From positions 79,264,144-79,328,143 of the forward strand of contig NC_077244.1 of the NCBI RefSeq assembly GCF_947179165.1: DNA of 64,000 nt. The letters are read 5' to 3'. This document shows positions 48,162 to 60,349 of this stretch, in pieces (positions within the stretch are counted from its first letter, which is position 1; each line of letters opens with the position of its first letter). A program made the translations under genes and the position numbers. The DNA comes from Solanum dulcamara (taxonomy: Eukaryota > Streptophyta > Magnoliopsida > Solanales > Solanaceae). The notes under the pieces were generated by a model, which was not told where the DNA came from, searched no databases, and saw nothing but the letters and a program-made list of their open reading frames with translations.

Positions 48162-48639
48162 TGTGGTTTGTACATGAACCATAGAGGGCTATCTGAAATA
48201 GAAGCTTTCTTTTAGTTTGTAAGTGTGAAATTTATATTAGATTGTGGGATTTTAGTGGGTATAGATATGGTTGAGTCAACAAACTTCACACCATGAAATA
48301 CTCGTGCTGCTTGATGATTTACCAACAATTACTGATCAACAGCTGTTTAATAGGACTTGGAGTGCACATCCACTGTGTATTACAACTAATGAAAATGAAT
48401 GGGATGTTATGATTTTTAAGACATGTTGATGCTTTTGTGAAGATATTTTTCGGAATTGCACCTGGTTGGTCGGTGAGGTACAAAATGAAGATGAGGCGGC
48501 TGTAAAAATCTGTTGAAAAGAGCACAGCAAACCATGTTGGGGTGGTTTAGAAACACCCCAAGTTAGTTTCTATCATTGTCATTATCTTCTGCTATGCTTT
48601 AAAAATGTTATGAATGTAAAATCAGAATTTGGCAAGAAA

Positions 48640-49900
48640 TCTTGGATGTCAGGTGGAGTAACTACCCACTAAGTATCTGGGAAAAAAGAAATCTGGGATT
48701 ATGTCACGGAGAGATGTGACAAAAAGGTGGCTAGATGGAAAACTCAATATCTATCTTTCGGAGGTAGCCTTACTCTGATCAACTCTGTGTTGGATGTCCT
48801 TCCCACATATATGGCTATTTCTCCTATTCCTAAAGGGGTGGAGAAAAAGATTAATAAGCTAAGAAGAGACTTTTTATGGCATGGCAATAACGACAACAAA
48901 GGTTTTAATCTGGTGAGGTGGGAAGTCCTTACTTTAAACAAGAGGCAGGGTGATTTGGGAATCAAGAACCTAAGATTGCATAACAGAAACTTGCTAAAAA
49001 AATGATTATGGAGGTACAATTTAGAAGAAATGACATTGTGGAGAAACTTTATTACCCAGAAGTATGTGATTGCGAGTCGATGGATCACACAAGTAGTTAA
49101 AATCCCTTTTATTAGTTGTGTATGGAAATACATAAGAAATCAGCCGATTATTAAGAGGAATGTGGAGATCATGGTGGGAAGTGGTAGTAAGATAACTTTT
49201 TGGACAGATCACTGGCTAGGTCATAGCATCCACAAATCTACCTTAGCTGACCTTTAAGCACTCAAACTCATGCTCAGGTAAATCAATTATGGACTCAACA
49301 TGGATTGGACTTTAGAAGAGCCCTGAATAATTGAGTAATTAACAGGTTTCTAGTCTGCTTCAGATGCTAGGATCTTTTTGTGGAATCTCAGAACATTCCT
49401 ATAGACCCAGATGGAGACTGAACAATGAAGAAACAACAAAGAGATCTATAATCAAGAAAGCCCTCTGAATGGAAATTAGCCTTGGGAATTTATCTGGAAA
49501 ATTAAAACACCAATTAAGGTATCTTGTTTAGTTTAGCTGGTGGTAAGGAAAGCTTGCATAACTCAAGTATCTACAAAGAAGAGGTCTCAATATTTGTTCA
49601 AGATCATTCTGACAAGATGTATGTTTTGCAGTCAGGATGGAGAAAGCATTGAACATCTATTCATGCATTGCAGGATAACTACAAATCTATGACATATGTT
49701 CTTTTGTATTTTTGGTATAAATTGGGCTATGCCTAGCTTACTAAGGAGTTTTTTGAGTTGCTGGAAGAGTGGGGGAAAAGAAATGTTGAAAATTGGTGAT
49801 AGATCATCCCAGCTTGTATATGATGGCCGTAAAGAAAGAAATTTCATATACTTTGAAGACAAGAGCAGTCCTTCACGGGCTCATTTATGTCATCAATTAA
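48640..49900 (+). mobile_element. L1-type LINE, 3' part
   Basis: The plus strand reads MARWKTQYLSFGGSLTLINS, then FLWHGNNDNKGFNLVRWEVL and KRQGDLGIKNLRLHN, the same region as the LINE at 22470-23570 but about 75% similar. After a stop, MTLWRNFITQKY and GSKITFWTDHWLG follow. The zf-RVT end (RKACITQVSTKKRSQ, then RCMFCSQDGESIEHLFMHC) is at about 49540-49670. Stops and shifts interrupt it. Confidence 0.82.
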
Positions 49901-50169
49901 AAATTTGGCTTATCTATGCCGTTGTCGTTTGAGAAAAAGTTCATTTATGTCATTATTTTTTAACTCCGATTTTGGAAAACCACTCAAACAACTTTTAACA
50001 TTTTTCTATTGGAATTTTGAATCAAATGTACTATTTTTTCTCCTTCTTCTTCAAAAACACCAAGAACACATTAAGAACAGCAAGAACTCCAAATTTCCAA
50101 CTTCTTCAATTTTTCACGAAATCACCTCAAATTTCAATAGTAGCATCCCTTTGAGCTAGATATCAAAAT

Positions 50170-50580
50170 TCAGTATCTTTATCCTTTTGTAAGGGGAGCT
50201 TTGTCATGGTAGTAAAGATTGCAGAAGTGTGTTGCACTATCCACAACTAAAGCAGAGTATATTGCTGTAGTGGACGCTGGTAAAGAAATGTTATGGTTAA
50301 AGCGGTTTCTCCAAGAACTAGGAATGAATCAACAGAGTATAAGATACATTGTGATAGTCAAAGTGCTATTAATTTAAGCAAAAACTCAATTTATCATTCT
50401 TGGACAAAGCATATCGACATTCGCTATCATTGGATACGCGAGGTGATGGATCAACAATTGTTGAAACTAGTGAAGATCCATACGAAAGAGAATCCAGCAG
50501 ACATGTTGACAAAGGTGGTCACTCAAGATAAGTTAGAGATGTGCAGAGACATAGTTGGAATAACTTTTAGATAGTAGCTA
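50170..50580 (+). pseudogene. Copia RNase H fragment
   Basis: The plus frame gives YKIHCDSQSAINLSKNSIYH, then KHIDIRYHWIREVMDQQLLK, ENPADMLTK and the C-terminal KLEMCRDIVGI. These are the Copia RNase H active-site and end motifs. Frameshifts precede 50330. Confidence 0.82.
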
Positions 50581-50608
50581 TGTTGGAATGCTGCTAAAGG
50601 GGAAGAAT

Positions 50609-50938
50609 TGATATGTTCATCAGCCCACCAACCCATTCTAGAAGCTGCACACCATTGTTGAAGCCATCAGCCACCATCTTTGAAGCTTCCATTGTTAAAT
50701 GTAAAATTCAGCCACCAACCACATTATTAAGGCTATAAATAGAGCCTTATGTTTCACTTGTAAATTAACACACAAAATACAATCCACGAAGAGATTGTGA
50801 GAAGAATTAAGAGAATGTTTGGTGCGGTTTTTTATAGAGAGAAATTCTTGGTGTAAATTCTCTGTAATTCTATTCTTGTAAAATAGAGTTGTTTTTCCTT
50901 TTAAATATTCTTCATAGTGATAAGAGAATCACAACACA
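50609..50938 (+). repeat. Copia 3' LTR
   Basis: After the RNase H end comes the purine tract AAAGGGGAAGAAT, then TGATATGTTCATC...; the block ends near ATCACAACA at about 50936. It includes the TATA box CTATAAATAGAGCC (about 50734-50747), a leader-like transcript start and T-rich downstream sequence. The left LTR is not in the window, so this is a 3' fragment. Confidence 0.72.
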
Positions 50939-50944
50939 TTTTAC

Positions 50945-51600
50945 TCCATTGAGGATGTTCTAGCATGATCCATCCATCCAGATTGAGATAATCATCTGAC
51001 ATTATCCTATTGTTCATAAATTCAAACATTATTAGTAGACAATTATCACTCTCTTTTCTGGTAAGTTTAGTTCAATTAGGCCTTAATTTTTCTATTGACA
51101 TTTGCCCCGTAAGAATGTTTACATAAATATTCATGTCAAGATAAGCACTAGCCTGAGTAGGAGGAAATTCACAGCGAGTATCCTACGAATCTTCTTGACA
51201 TACATTTCAAACATTGTTAGACTAATTTGATCTCTCAAATTACCCGACGTCCTAATAAAATAAGTCAAAGACTCATTGTCCTTGATATTACACTCTGCAT
51301 AATTTACTAAATCTTGTTGCAAAAAAGATATTGGGTATCTCCCAACTATAGATAATTTAAAATCTTGCTTGCTAACTATCATTCTTCTATAAATTGCAAC
51401 GAGAAATGTTAAGTAGTCCAATGTAACTGGAAGCTTAATATTGGATTGTGGTGGACAACTATAATAAATAGTATTACCGTTATGAATGATTTCACCGTCC
51501 CAAAATAATGAAATTCTAAACGTTTTATTATTCCGTTTTTCAAAAAGATTCAATAAAATATCAACAAATGAATATGGGAGTAGATTAAACAAAGTGGTTT
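50945..51600 (-). pseudogene. Mutator-like transposase N-terminal fragment
   Basis: The minus frame at 51592-51131 (153 codons) reads ISLFWDGEIIHNGNTIYYSC, then LDYLTFLVAIYRRM, LSIVGRYPIS and NESLTYFIRT. This matches the N-terminal domain seen in plant MULE transposases before the zinc finger and catalytic core; neither of those follows. It is a fragment. Confidence 0.6.
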
Positions 51601-52020
51601 GAAGTATAGGGATGAATGCATTTTAAGCTCATTCAAAATTTCCTTAAATGAAATTTGGATGAACTTTGTAAAAAATATAATTTGACAAAAAAAGTATCAT
51701 ATAATGTTCTATTTTCTTCACTATGCATAATTGCACATATAGGCCAACTCAAGTATAAATATGATGAAAAAACGTGCGAAAAAAGTTTGATAAAAATCAA
51801 AAGTCTACCCTAATTTTAGTGACTCACATAACGCACTATACAGAGCACTTCTCTTGGTTAAATCCAAAGTAAGAGATCAAGAAATTGTTTTCATGATAGT
51901 AGTTTGGTGAATGAAAGATCCCATTAGGCTGCATCATCGAACAATCTTATTAATATTGATGACTTTAAATCAATACTTTAATAGGTATTTCATAAATAAA
52001 TAGCTCTGAAGATCAAATGT
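51601..52020. other. AT-rich DNA
   Basis: No supportable feature. Sequence is AT-rich with scattered stops in all frames. Confidence 0.4.
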
Positions 52021-52024
52021 CTAG

Positions 52025-52270
52025 TGTTAAGCCGCTCATATTTGCGAAAATCAGTTCTATGGTCTCCTTATATGGACTTGAACAATCCCCCTCATACAAG
52101 CTATCCTTTGAGGTTAAGTTAGGTCAGATGTTATATCTATATATCATGATATTATAGACATGTCCATCCCAATTCTTTCCAGTTTTGGGCGTGACGAGGG
52201 TGTTATATAAGTCTTCCACATTTGTGGGGATGATTTTTTGATCTCCTTATATGTTTTTGGACAATCCTCC
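52025..52270 (-). repeat. Two diverged copies of a dispersed repeat
   Basis: The block GGTCTCCTTATATGGACTTG with CTTTGAGGTTAAGTTAGGTC (52056-52130) is the reverse complement of the repeat at 17725-17850. A second, more diverged block with GATCTCCTTATATG...TTTGGACAATCC follows at 52230-52270. Ends are unclear. Confidence 0.6.
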
Positions 52271-52366
52271 CCTTACTAAAATATGAATACCAAAGAACGA
52301 ACTTGCCACTAAAGGTTTTGTTGATATGAAATCTCAAGTGAGTGAGAATAGAGACTTCTCGACCAT

Positions 52367-53107
52367 CAGGGGCGGTTCAACAAAATTGGGGGCCTAAAAC
52401 AAAAATATTTCAATTAGAGGCCTAAAATCTAAATAAAATTTATATGTATTTATTTTTAAAATGCATTTTCAGGCTTTTTAGATGCAAATTATTACTTGAT
52501 ATTTTTTCATAAATGATTTCTTTGGAATTTTGTTTTCAATTATTAGTTTTAGGTAAGATTTTACCAATTCAACATTGAAAAACATCCTTTTACTAAGACA
52601 ATCATTATATGAATCGTTAACATAATTTTATAAGTAATAAGTTGAGAAATTTTAGATAAAAATAAGAGTTATAACCATAGAATTTGATTCAGGAAGTTGA
52701 TAACTTGGTGTAACCTACTTTAACATGCTTGCTGTAATATTGCTTGAAAATCTAAGAAAAAATTAAAAAAGAAGAATCTGTAATTCACTTTGTTCAATAC
52801 TTTTTGGTTATTAATTCTTATTTTTGACAGTGTATTACACTATTTTATTAAAGATTTGAAGAAAGAGTCACAAAAGGATAAAATGTAAAAAGGCACAAAA
52901 CAATATTTTCTTGAATTTTTTTTATTTGAAAAAGAATTAAAAAGAATAAAATAATATAAATTTTCTAAGAATTATACTTTTTACCATAAATAATAATTTT
53001 TTTCTATAAAATAAAATAAAATAAAATTTATTCTTAAAAATTTGAGGCCCCATAAAATGGAGGCTAAGGCATATGCCTTGTTTGTTAACGCATTAGAGCC
53101 GGCACTG
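52367..53107. mobile_element. hAT-type non-autonomous element (~741 bp)
   Basis: The left end CAGGGGCGGTTC and right end GAGCCGGCACTG are imperfect inverted repeats with the CA...TG ends typical of hAT. The flanks are TCGACCAT and GCGACCAT, an 8-bp target duplication with one mismatch. The inside is AT-rich with no transposase. Confidence 0.82.
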
Positions 53108-53960
53108 GCGACCATAGCACATAAGTGGCAATCTTCTGTAATTCTGACAACATGTCACAAATTGTTTAACTTCGCGAGGAGAGATATAGATGCTTTTCAA
53201 TAAAAATTTTCTAGATTCGTAAGTTATTTCTGTGTTTTTCGAATTTGGTAATTAAGTAGATCTAACATATTGACACACAGCTTTTTAAACTGTTGAATTT
53301 TTGTAATAATATAAACGATATGGTTTTCATTTTTTTGGAAACGTTGCTTTGCTTTTACTTATATTCATTTTAGAGAAAACTACACAAAATAGATTAAGGG
53401 AGTAAACTATTTACTTAAACTGGATCTATCCCAATTTATTTATTCTAATTCGACTAAAGACCCAAAGTAATTACAACACTGCTCCGACCCTTCTTCGTGT
53501 GACCAGGTCCATGTCAAGAAATAATTGAGCAATATTTTTATGGGAAACTTACGTAAATATATAATATTAAGAAAATATTTACCATTTATAGCAATAAAAA
53601 AATAATTTCACTGGACACTTATAATACATTTATAATACAGTTTTAATACATATTGCAGAAAACTATTTATAAAACATACATAATATAAGTTTTATAGATG
53701 GATAATACATTAATCACATATTTTAATAGACTTATAATACATTATGTTAGTTTCTTACTACACAACCATAATATATATTTTAAAACACTTATAATACATT
53801 TATATTGTATGCATAATTCACTTTTAATACAAGTGTAGATTTATCATAGTATTGCTATATATTGCTATAAATGGTAATAAATAAAAAATATCGCTAAAAT
53901 CAGTAATTAATTTTTAAAAAGCACTCAATCAAGTAATTTTTCCTATTTTTATTGCAGTGT
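53108..53960. other. AT-rich DNA
   Basis: No coding region. TAATACATTTATAATACA-like words repeat between 53600 and 53830, suggesting a decayed repeat. Confidence 0.4.
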
Positions 53961-53970
53961 TTTCTCTTCA

Positions 53971-54248
53971 TGATACTATCAAAATATATATACACTCATA
54001 TATACTCTGATGGTATCAAAAAGTAATTAGATGGTTTATTCAGTGATTAATTGTTTTTTGCTCCTTGATAACAGCACAATATATATACTTTGAAGGTATC
54101 AAGGACAGTTAACCATTTTCACTGCAGTGTTATTCAGATCTTGATACCCGTCAGAATATATATATACTATAATAGTATCAAGAAATAATTGAGTAGTGTT
54201 TTTCCCTTCATGACATCATCAAAGTATATATATATTCTGATAGTATCA
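53971..54248. repeat. Array of four hairpin units (TGATAC...GTATCA)
   Basis: Four units, each with TTGATAC/TGATAC on the left, a TATATATA core and a GGTATCA/AGTATCA(AG) return on the right: 53971-54018, 54063-54103, 54140-54182 and 54210-54248. The left shoulder of three units shares GCAGTGTT or TAGTGTTTTT. Spacing is about 70-95 bp. Confidence 0.78.
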
Positions 54249-54624
54249 AAAAGACGCGCGAACTCTTTTTTGGGGCATGAAAATAATGAAGTATCCAATT
54301 GTAAATAGTTTCCTATGGTCCCTTTATTTTATCAAGAATACTTCATTTTATTTTATTATTTAAATTCTTAAAAGGGCTTTAAATTGAGAAAAAGGCAAAT
54401 TTATGGGAAAGATATAAATTTGATACTTGTTGTCACATTACAAGGCCTTAGTCCATCTGTTATATTACTTGATATAGATAGATTTACGAAAAATGGTCCA
54501 AATGTCTTTAAATGTGTGAAAATAAATAAAAACAGTCATCAACTAATAGTTTGATCTAAAATTAAATTTATCATCAATAATTTGATCCAAAGATATCCCT
54601 ATTATTACTTAATATGTCTAAAAT

Positions 54625-57600
54625 TGTTACACCCCATACTCTTGAGCTCAGAATGTCTCTTAAGCTTCTTAGAAGCTATGAAGTGAGTCGGATAATCTAC
54701 TACACTATCACACAACTCTAAGAAAAGAAGAATGCGATACCCCGTGAGAGGGAAGGTTGGAAATAGCGTCATGAGAAGTCGGAAGGAGTTGGAGGCCAAG
54801 TAATGAATCGTAGGACTTGATTTACCTACATAAACTACCAATTTAGAAGTCCTGCATACCTAAGCCACTTGAGTACATACCAAGCTTACGTAGAAAAGAT
54901 TACACAGGTTCTTAAAATAAGACGAGATTACGAACCCACGGGGAAGAGGACAAGATGACACGTGGCAACAAGAGGAGGCGCCACGTGGCAGCATGGGAAG
55001 GTGCCACGTGGCAGCAGGTGACCCACCTGCTTGGGTTCAAGTAGGTGACCCACCTACTTGTTTTTTATTTTTTTTATTTTATGTTTATTTTTTTAAGGGG
55101 ATGGGGCCCCACCAAGGACACGCGGCAGCCCCTAATTGGTTGCATGATTACGTTGGTCCAATAAGGGTTGGAAATGTGTCACCCTATGGGGATGACACGT
55201 GTCACCTCCTAAGACAACATATATAAGTATGTATTGTGACTAAGTACCTCATTTCTTATCCAAAACTTCAGCCAAGAAAAGAAAAGGGAGCCTAGAAACT
55301 AAGAGAGAAAAACGTAGAGAAGAAAGGAGGGCAGCCATGGTTTAGCGGAAACTAAGATAAGTTTCCAAGTTTCTCTCCATGAATTACTTACCTACGATTT
55401 TACTTAATCACGTGGGGAGGTATATATGTATCTTACGATGTCTAAGGATTCATTTCTTCAGCCCTACACTTAGAAACTAAAAGAAAAAAACGTTGGAGGG
55501 CAAGAAGAGGGAGCTACGAGTTTGGGGCTGCCAAGGTAAGCGTTCGAGTTTCATTCCGTGAATTAATTATTTGAGGTATCCCATGGTTATATAATGGTAT
55601 TTGATAACATAAAATTCCAATTTGGGGCAGCAAGAAAGTGATACAAACAATCCGCTCAATTTCAGCACGTTTAGAGAAGTTTTGAGTCACAATTTGGCAG
55701 TTTTGGCCAATTTTGGGTAAGATAAGGTTTCTCCTTTCAATTTGGACTTTATGGTGTTATTATGGAGTGTATTACACGTCCTATAGGTGGCTGGAAGTAT
55801 GAAATTTGTGTAGAAATGCTTGACGTTAAAGACAATCTAAATTGGAGTCGTTATAGTTGAATTATCATCGAAGTAAAGTGTTGTACTTGTGGTGTGCTAC
55901 TGCAGGTGTGGGAGGGGTGTGTTGCAGGGCCTAAAAGTATTCTAAAAGAGGTGTGGGTGCTGCTGCTTGCAGCCACACGACCCTTAATTTCGTATAATTA
56001 AAGGTTTTGCGAAATAAAGACTAGAAACTTTATTTTGGTATCGTAATTTTCAGCAAGTTGTTGAAGCTTATGTTGTATAATGTTGCCATGTTTTATGTGT
56101 ACATGAGCTGCAGGTTGTTGTTGTTGGTTGGCTCTAGTGATTAGGGATCTAATTGGAAATTCAGAATGTTATAGGGGAGGTGCTGCTCGATTTTCGTTAA
56201 CTCTTTAACTAGCTAAAGAACTAGTCGAGAAGACGAGCGAGGAAATGAGTTCTATGAATACTCGTGTGCAAATTGAGACGCTGAAAAGTCAGGGATGGTT
56301 GATATTCGTATTGCTTCCATGTTGAATAGGTTCAAAGGACGACGAGGCGAACGTGATAAAGAGCAACTCGTAAGAGGTATGTTAAGCTTTCTCTTAGCAT
56401 GTTTTTGGCATAAGTACGTAAAGCTATCTTTCTTTCCTTTTGACATATCTTAGCCTTAAGTGAATTGTAGTGAAATGTGGGGATAATTTCATTCCCAGAA
56501 CTCCAAGTACACCTCATAATCCCTGTTCACTGCTTAGTATTGAAACTCCTGCAAAAATTGAGTATTGCCTATTAAGGCTTCTACGTGTTAAAAAGTAGTG
56601 TATAGAAAGTCATCTCTTCTTTATCTTGACATGTACTTGGTATGAAAATGAGATTATGATGCCATAGTTGTTCACCGAGCCCCAGAATGGGCCGGGTACA
56701 AATTATGTACATGATGACCATACGAAGGGAAGTATAGACTAAATAGAGCTTGTTCTCTTTCTTTTTTGGCATGTCTTAGTTGTAAGTTAAGTATGATGTG
56801 AGCTCCAGAGTAATTCCACTCTTAAGCATCTCCTATTGACGTTTGAATATCGAACTCCTATAATAGTTGAACTATTTCCCTGGAAACTTCTATATGTTAA
56901 AGAAGTACCAAATGTACAGGCTCCAAGTCTTAGAGACTATATGATAATAAGTGTTTTCGATTCCATAAGCGACTTGGACTTACGTTGGTACATGTTTAGG
57001 GTCCCCGAGGTTACAATTGATATAGCCCATAATGGCGTTTAGAGGACACTTGAGATGACTACATTGCTACTCGAAGTCCTCAGGCAAAAGCTTAACCTTC
57101 TTATTCTGTCGAGTCTCTGATAATGATTTGAATTGCATATAGTTACTCACTACTCTACTCGTGTATACTGTAACACTTCTTCTCCGAGTCCTGGGCCAGT
57201 TATCAGATTCGTGCTCAATTCCACTGCATTGTCCACCGGCCATCTAGTGAGGGTCGAGTTAGGTATATATATATGTGTGTGCTGATGTGTTGTAATAAGG
57301 TGGTGATGGCGCCGGGCCTATGATGGTCCTACAATCATGATTCACCGGATCCCTGACAGGGCCGGCTATATGGTATAATTTGAGCATGCATGTTTTTATG
57401 ATTCACAGAATACAGGTACAGGTTTCTAATTTGATACTTTACCCCCTGCGTCTCTATTTCAGATATGCCTCCAGTCGTATTATGTTATGTTTTACATACT
57501 CAGTACATATGTCGTACTGACCCTCTTTTCTCGGGGGGCTGCGTTTCATGTCCACAGGTACAAATACAGATTTTGGGAGTCCGTCAGCTTAGGATTCCGC

Positions 57601-58056
57601 TCAACTCAGCTGGAAGAGGCTCTATTGTATCGGAGCCTAGTTTTTGGCACTAGCCGCTGATGTATAGTATTGTCTTGTTATTCAGGGGTACAACGGAGGC
57701 CCTGTCCCGCCATATGTTGTCGTTAATATTTTTAGAAGTCTGCAGATATGTATATGTGAGTTGTGTGTGTCAGTTTGATTCAGCTGGGTCTACATGATGT
57801 ATGGTATATGTTATTATGTTTTGACAGCTTTGTCGGCTTGCGTGCCCTTTCATGTTATGATGCAAATGAAAGAGGCTACAAATATATGAAATGCTATGCC
57901 CCATGGGGGTTCTCATTTACGTATCATGTCGTTTGTAGTCCGGTTTGACTACACTTGATTTATATGCATTACGTGTCTGTAGATCACAGCTGATAAATAT
58001 GTATATGGGGGTCCAGGTCAGACCTCAGTCGCGGCCTACAGGGTTGGATCGTAACA
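54625..58056 (+). mobile_element. Solo LTR of a Gypsy-type element (3.4 kb)
   Basis: Starts TGTTACACCCCATAC (54625), ends TTGGATCGTAACA (58056), and is flanked by exact 5-bp duplications AAAAT (54620-54624 and 58057-58061). A TATA box ATATATAAGTATG lies near 55219-55231. No second LTR and no gag/pol follow, so it is a solo LTR. It shares its terminal pattern and the AGTACAT-type word near its end with the LTR at 35671-42979, which suggests related families. Confidence 0.9.
54957..55231 (+). promoter_or_regulatory. LTR promoter with four ACGTG motifs and a TATA box
   Basis: Four ACGTG cores lie upstream of the TATA box: ACACGTGGCA (near 54958), two palindromes GCCACGTGGC (near 54979 and 55002) and GACACGTGTC (near 55194). 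These are G-box/ABRE-type motifs bound by bZIP and bHLH factors. The LTR may therefore respond to light or abscisic acid signals (inference). Confidence 0.6.
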
Positions 58057-58061
58057 AAAAT

Positions 58062-58546
58062 GTTCTTTTTCTAAATAAATAAATATATTTTTTCTTCTTA
58101 AATACATTCTTTTCCTAATGATGGTTTTTTATAATAGAAAACTTTTATCCTACTTCAATTTAGAAAGATTAAGAAATACAAATATTTACTATCTTATTAG
58201 GATTCTTTTTTGTCGTTATCTAAATGAAAATTATCTTATTCTATTTTAATTGTTAAAATGAAATTAAAAAAAACATTATTTCCTGCCTATTTAAGTGATT
58301 TAAAAAAAAAGAATTGAGTTTTTTAACTAATAATATTTTTCCTTAAAATAGAATATGTTTTAAGAGGGAAAAATACTATATTTATTAATAATAGGAGCAT
58401 ATTATTTTTGAATTGAATACATCTTTGTTCAATTTCATCTAGTTTAAAAATGTATCTAATTTAAAAATATTTTCACTGGTTTCTAATAGATGACACGGGA
58501 GGTCTGAGTTAAAGAAAGAAAGGAAGATAGAATTGGAAGTCCGGAG
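58062..58546. other. AT-rich upstream region of the D27-like gene
   Basis: No coding region supported. Presumably includes the D27-like promoter. No TATA box stands out. Confidence 0.45.
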
Positions 58547-59635
58547 ATGGCTATGGTTTCTCTACCCTCGCCTCTCTTCACTTGGCCCAAAGTTTACCAT
58601 GGAAAAACTGCTATTCGGGTTTCGGGTTTCTCAAACAGTACACCAGAACCTGTGTGAAACCCTCTTCCCCCCTTATCGTCTGTCTTTTTTGATTTCTTCT
58701 TACAACTTATTTCTGCTCATTCCCCCAGATTGAAGCGAGAAATCCCAGGGTGTTTGATAATCTGTTCCTTAGTCTATTCCGGAACAAAATGGTCCAGGTA
58801 AACCCCTTTCACCCTCCGGCTCCGGCTTCACTCCACTTCATATCTCAAATAGTCGTGCAATTTGATAGGAGACAGGATGGGACTCCGAAAAGCCGGGGTA
58901 CGAGGGTCTAATTGAAGTGGCGCATCGTCTGACGGTTGGTCAAGACAATTCCAAAACTAGAGATGCCGCGGTAACTTCTTTCTTCTATGTATAAAATTTC
59001 TTCTGATTACTTATTTACCGGGAAGGTATGATAGTCATAGAATCGGTGGCTAAATGTGACTAATTAAGTACGTTGTTGAGCTAGTAGCTTTTCATATCTC
59101 AACTGCCGTGAATATTTCCAACTGCAAGTGTGACAGGTTCGGATATTGAGATCATTATTTCCTCCTTTGTTGTTGGAGCTCTACCGGATGCTTGTTGCAC
59201 CTATAGATAGTGGTAAATTTGCAGCCTTGATGGTCGGTGAGTGATATTCTTCCTTAACTTAGATTTTCTTCTTTCATGTTACTACTTTCTTCTTGAGTTC
59301 CCTTTAAACTAAACTAGCTACTTCTCCGCTGAATATTTGAATGCTATACTTCTGAAAGCAAGGGTGACTGCATTATCTTGTCAATGGCTTATGGGTCCAT
59401 GTGCTGTTAACTCGGTGGATCTTCCTAATGGTTTCTCTTTGATGAGTGGGGTTAGTATTTCTATTCCTTGATGTTACACTTATACAAGTTGGATTGCCAC
59501 TACTTAAAATGCGTTCACTCTTATTTTGATCTCTGGAAATATTTGTTTGAATAGGTTTTTGTGGAGAAATGCAAGTATTTGGAAGAGAGCAAATGTGTGG
59601 GTGTATGTATTAATACATGTAAACTCCCTACACAG
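58547..59635 (+). CDS. D27-like: DWARF27-family carotenoid isomerase, first six exons (3' end outside window)
   Basis: D27 proteins are plastid iron proteins; the best-known member isomerises beta-carotene at C9-C10 in strigolactone synthesis, but paralogues exist, so the exact role is open. Exons: 58547-58651, 58729-58797, 58869-58970, 59137-59236, 59359-59450 and 59555-59635, all GT...AG, phases closing exactly (about 183 residues). Residues 1-35 look like a short plastid transit peptide. Motifs: NLFLSLFRNKMVQETGWDSE, GYEGLIEVAHRL, LRSLFPPLLLELYRML, ALSCQWLMGPC, FVEKCKYLEESKCVG, CINTCKLPTQ. The family's last block (with an SCQFKFG-type end) is missing: the exon 6 donor GTCAGT leads into an intron interrupted at 59778 by a Copia LTR. 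The terminal exon should lie beyond the right edge. Intron 1 (77 bp) is short but usable. Confidence 0.85.
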
Positions 59636-59981
59636 GTCAGTTTTCTAGATTGAGAATTATAGTTCCTAATGGGTCCTTCTGATGCATTTGCAGTGCTGAC
59701 TTTTTGTCATTCTTTATCTGGTAAAGTATTTTGACGGTGTAGAGAATCGGAAGAAAAGTATAATTTGGGAGACCTTCTGTTAGCCCAAGATCGTTAACTA
59801 AGATCGAAAGATTCAACTAAAGAAGAGAAGCTAGAAAGGAGAAGGAATATTTTGGAAAGAAAAACTTGGTTATGAAAGAAGACTTACTTATATTGGATTG
59901 CTTTTTTGGATTAATTACAAATGTACAAGACCATCCTTATTTATACTAATCTATGGATGGTTCTAGAAACTCTTCTAGATA

Positions 59982-60125
59982 CAACAACAACAACATACCC
60001 AGTGAAATTCCACAAGTGGGGTCTGAGAGGATAGGATGTACACAGACCTTACCACTAACTCATGGAGGTAGAGAGACTGCTTCCGAAAGACCCTCGGCTT
60101 AAATGTCACAGATTCAAATACAAAA
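59982..60125 (-). repeat. SINE-like (TS-type) 3' tail of the LINE
   Basis: On the minus strand, GAGGGTCTTTCGGAAGCAGT, then TCTCTACCTCCATGAG, GGTAAGGTCTGTGTACATCC, CAGACCCCACTTGTGGAATT and a (GTT)n end: the consensus 3' body of nightshade TS SINEs. Here it is contiguous with the LINE's 3' untranslated region and inside the same target duplication. Confidence 0.85.
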
Positions 60126-60349
60126 GAAAAACAATATATATAGCATAATGAAAAAAAATAAAAATAAAAAAATAAAAAATAAAAATAAAATGCAATGCAA
60201 AAATTTACAAGATACGAACAATATAGCAAAGTACTGCGATAATCAAAGGCAATAGCAACACAATTATAAAGGCACGCCTAGACCTATGACCACCCTAAAC
60301 CGACACACGGCAAGACACCATTCTATCCCTACTAACCTTCTACCCTAAT

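Noticed and set aside
48290..48560. Plus-strand frame with LPTITDQQLFNRTWSAHP
   Set aside because: I could not link it to a family or splice partners, and stops surround it. Possibly a gene fragment, but support is too weak.
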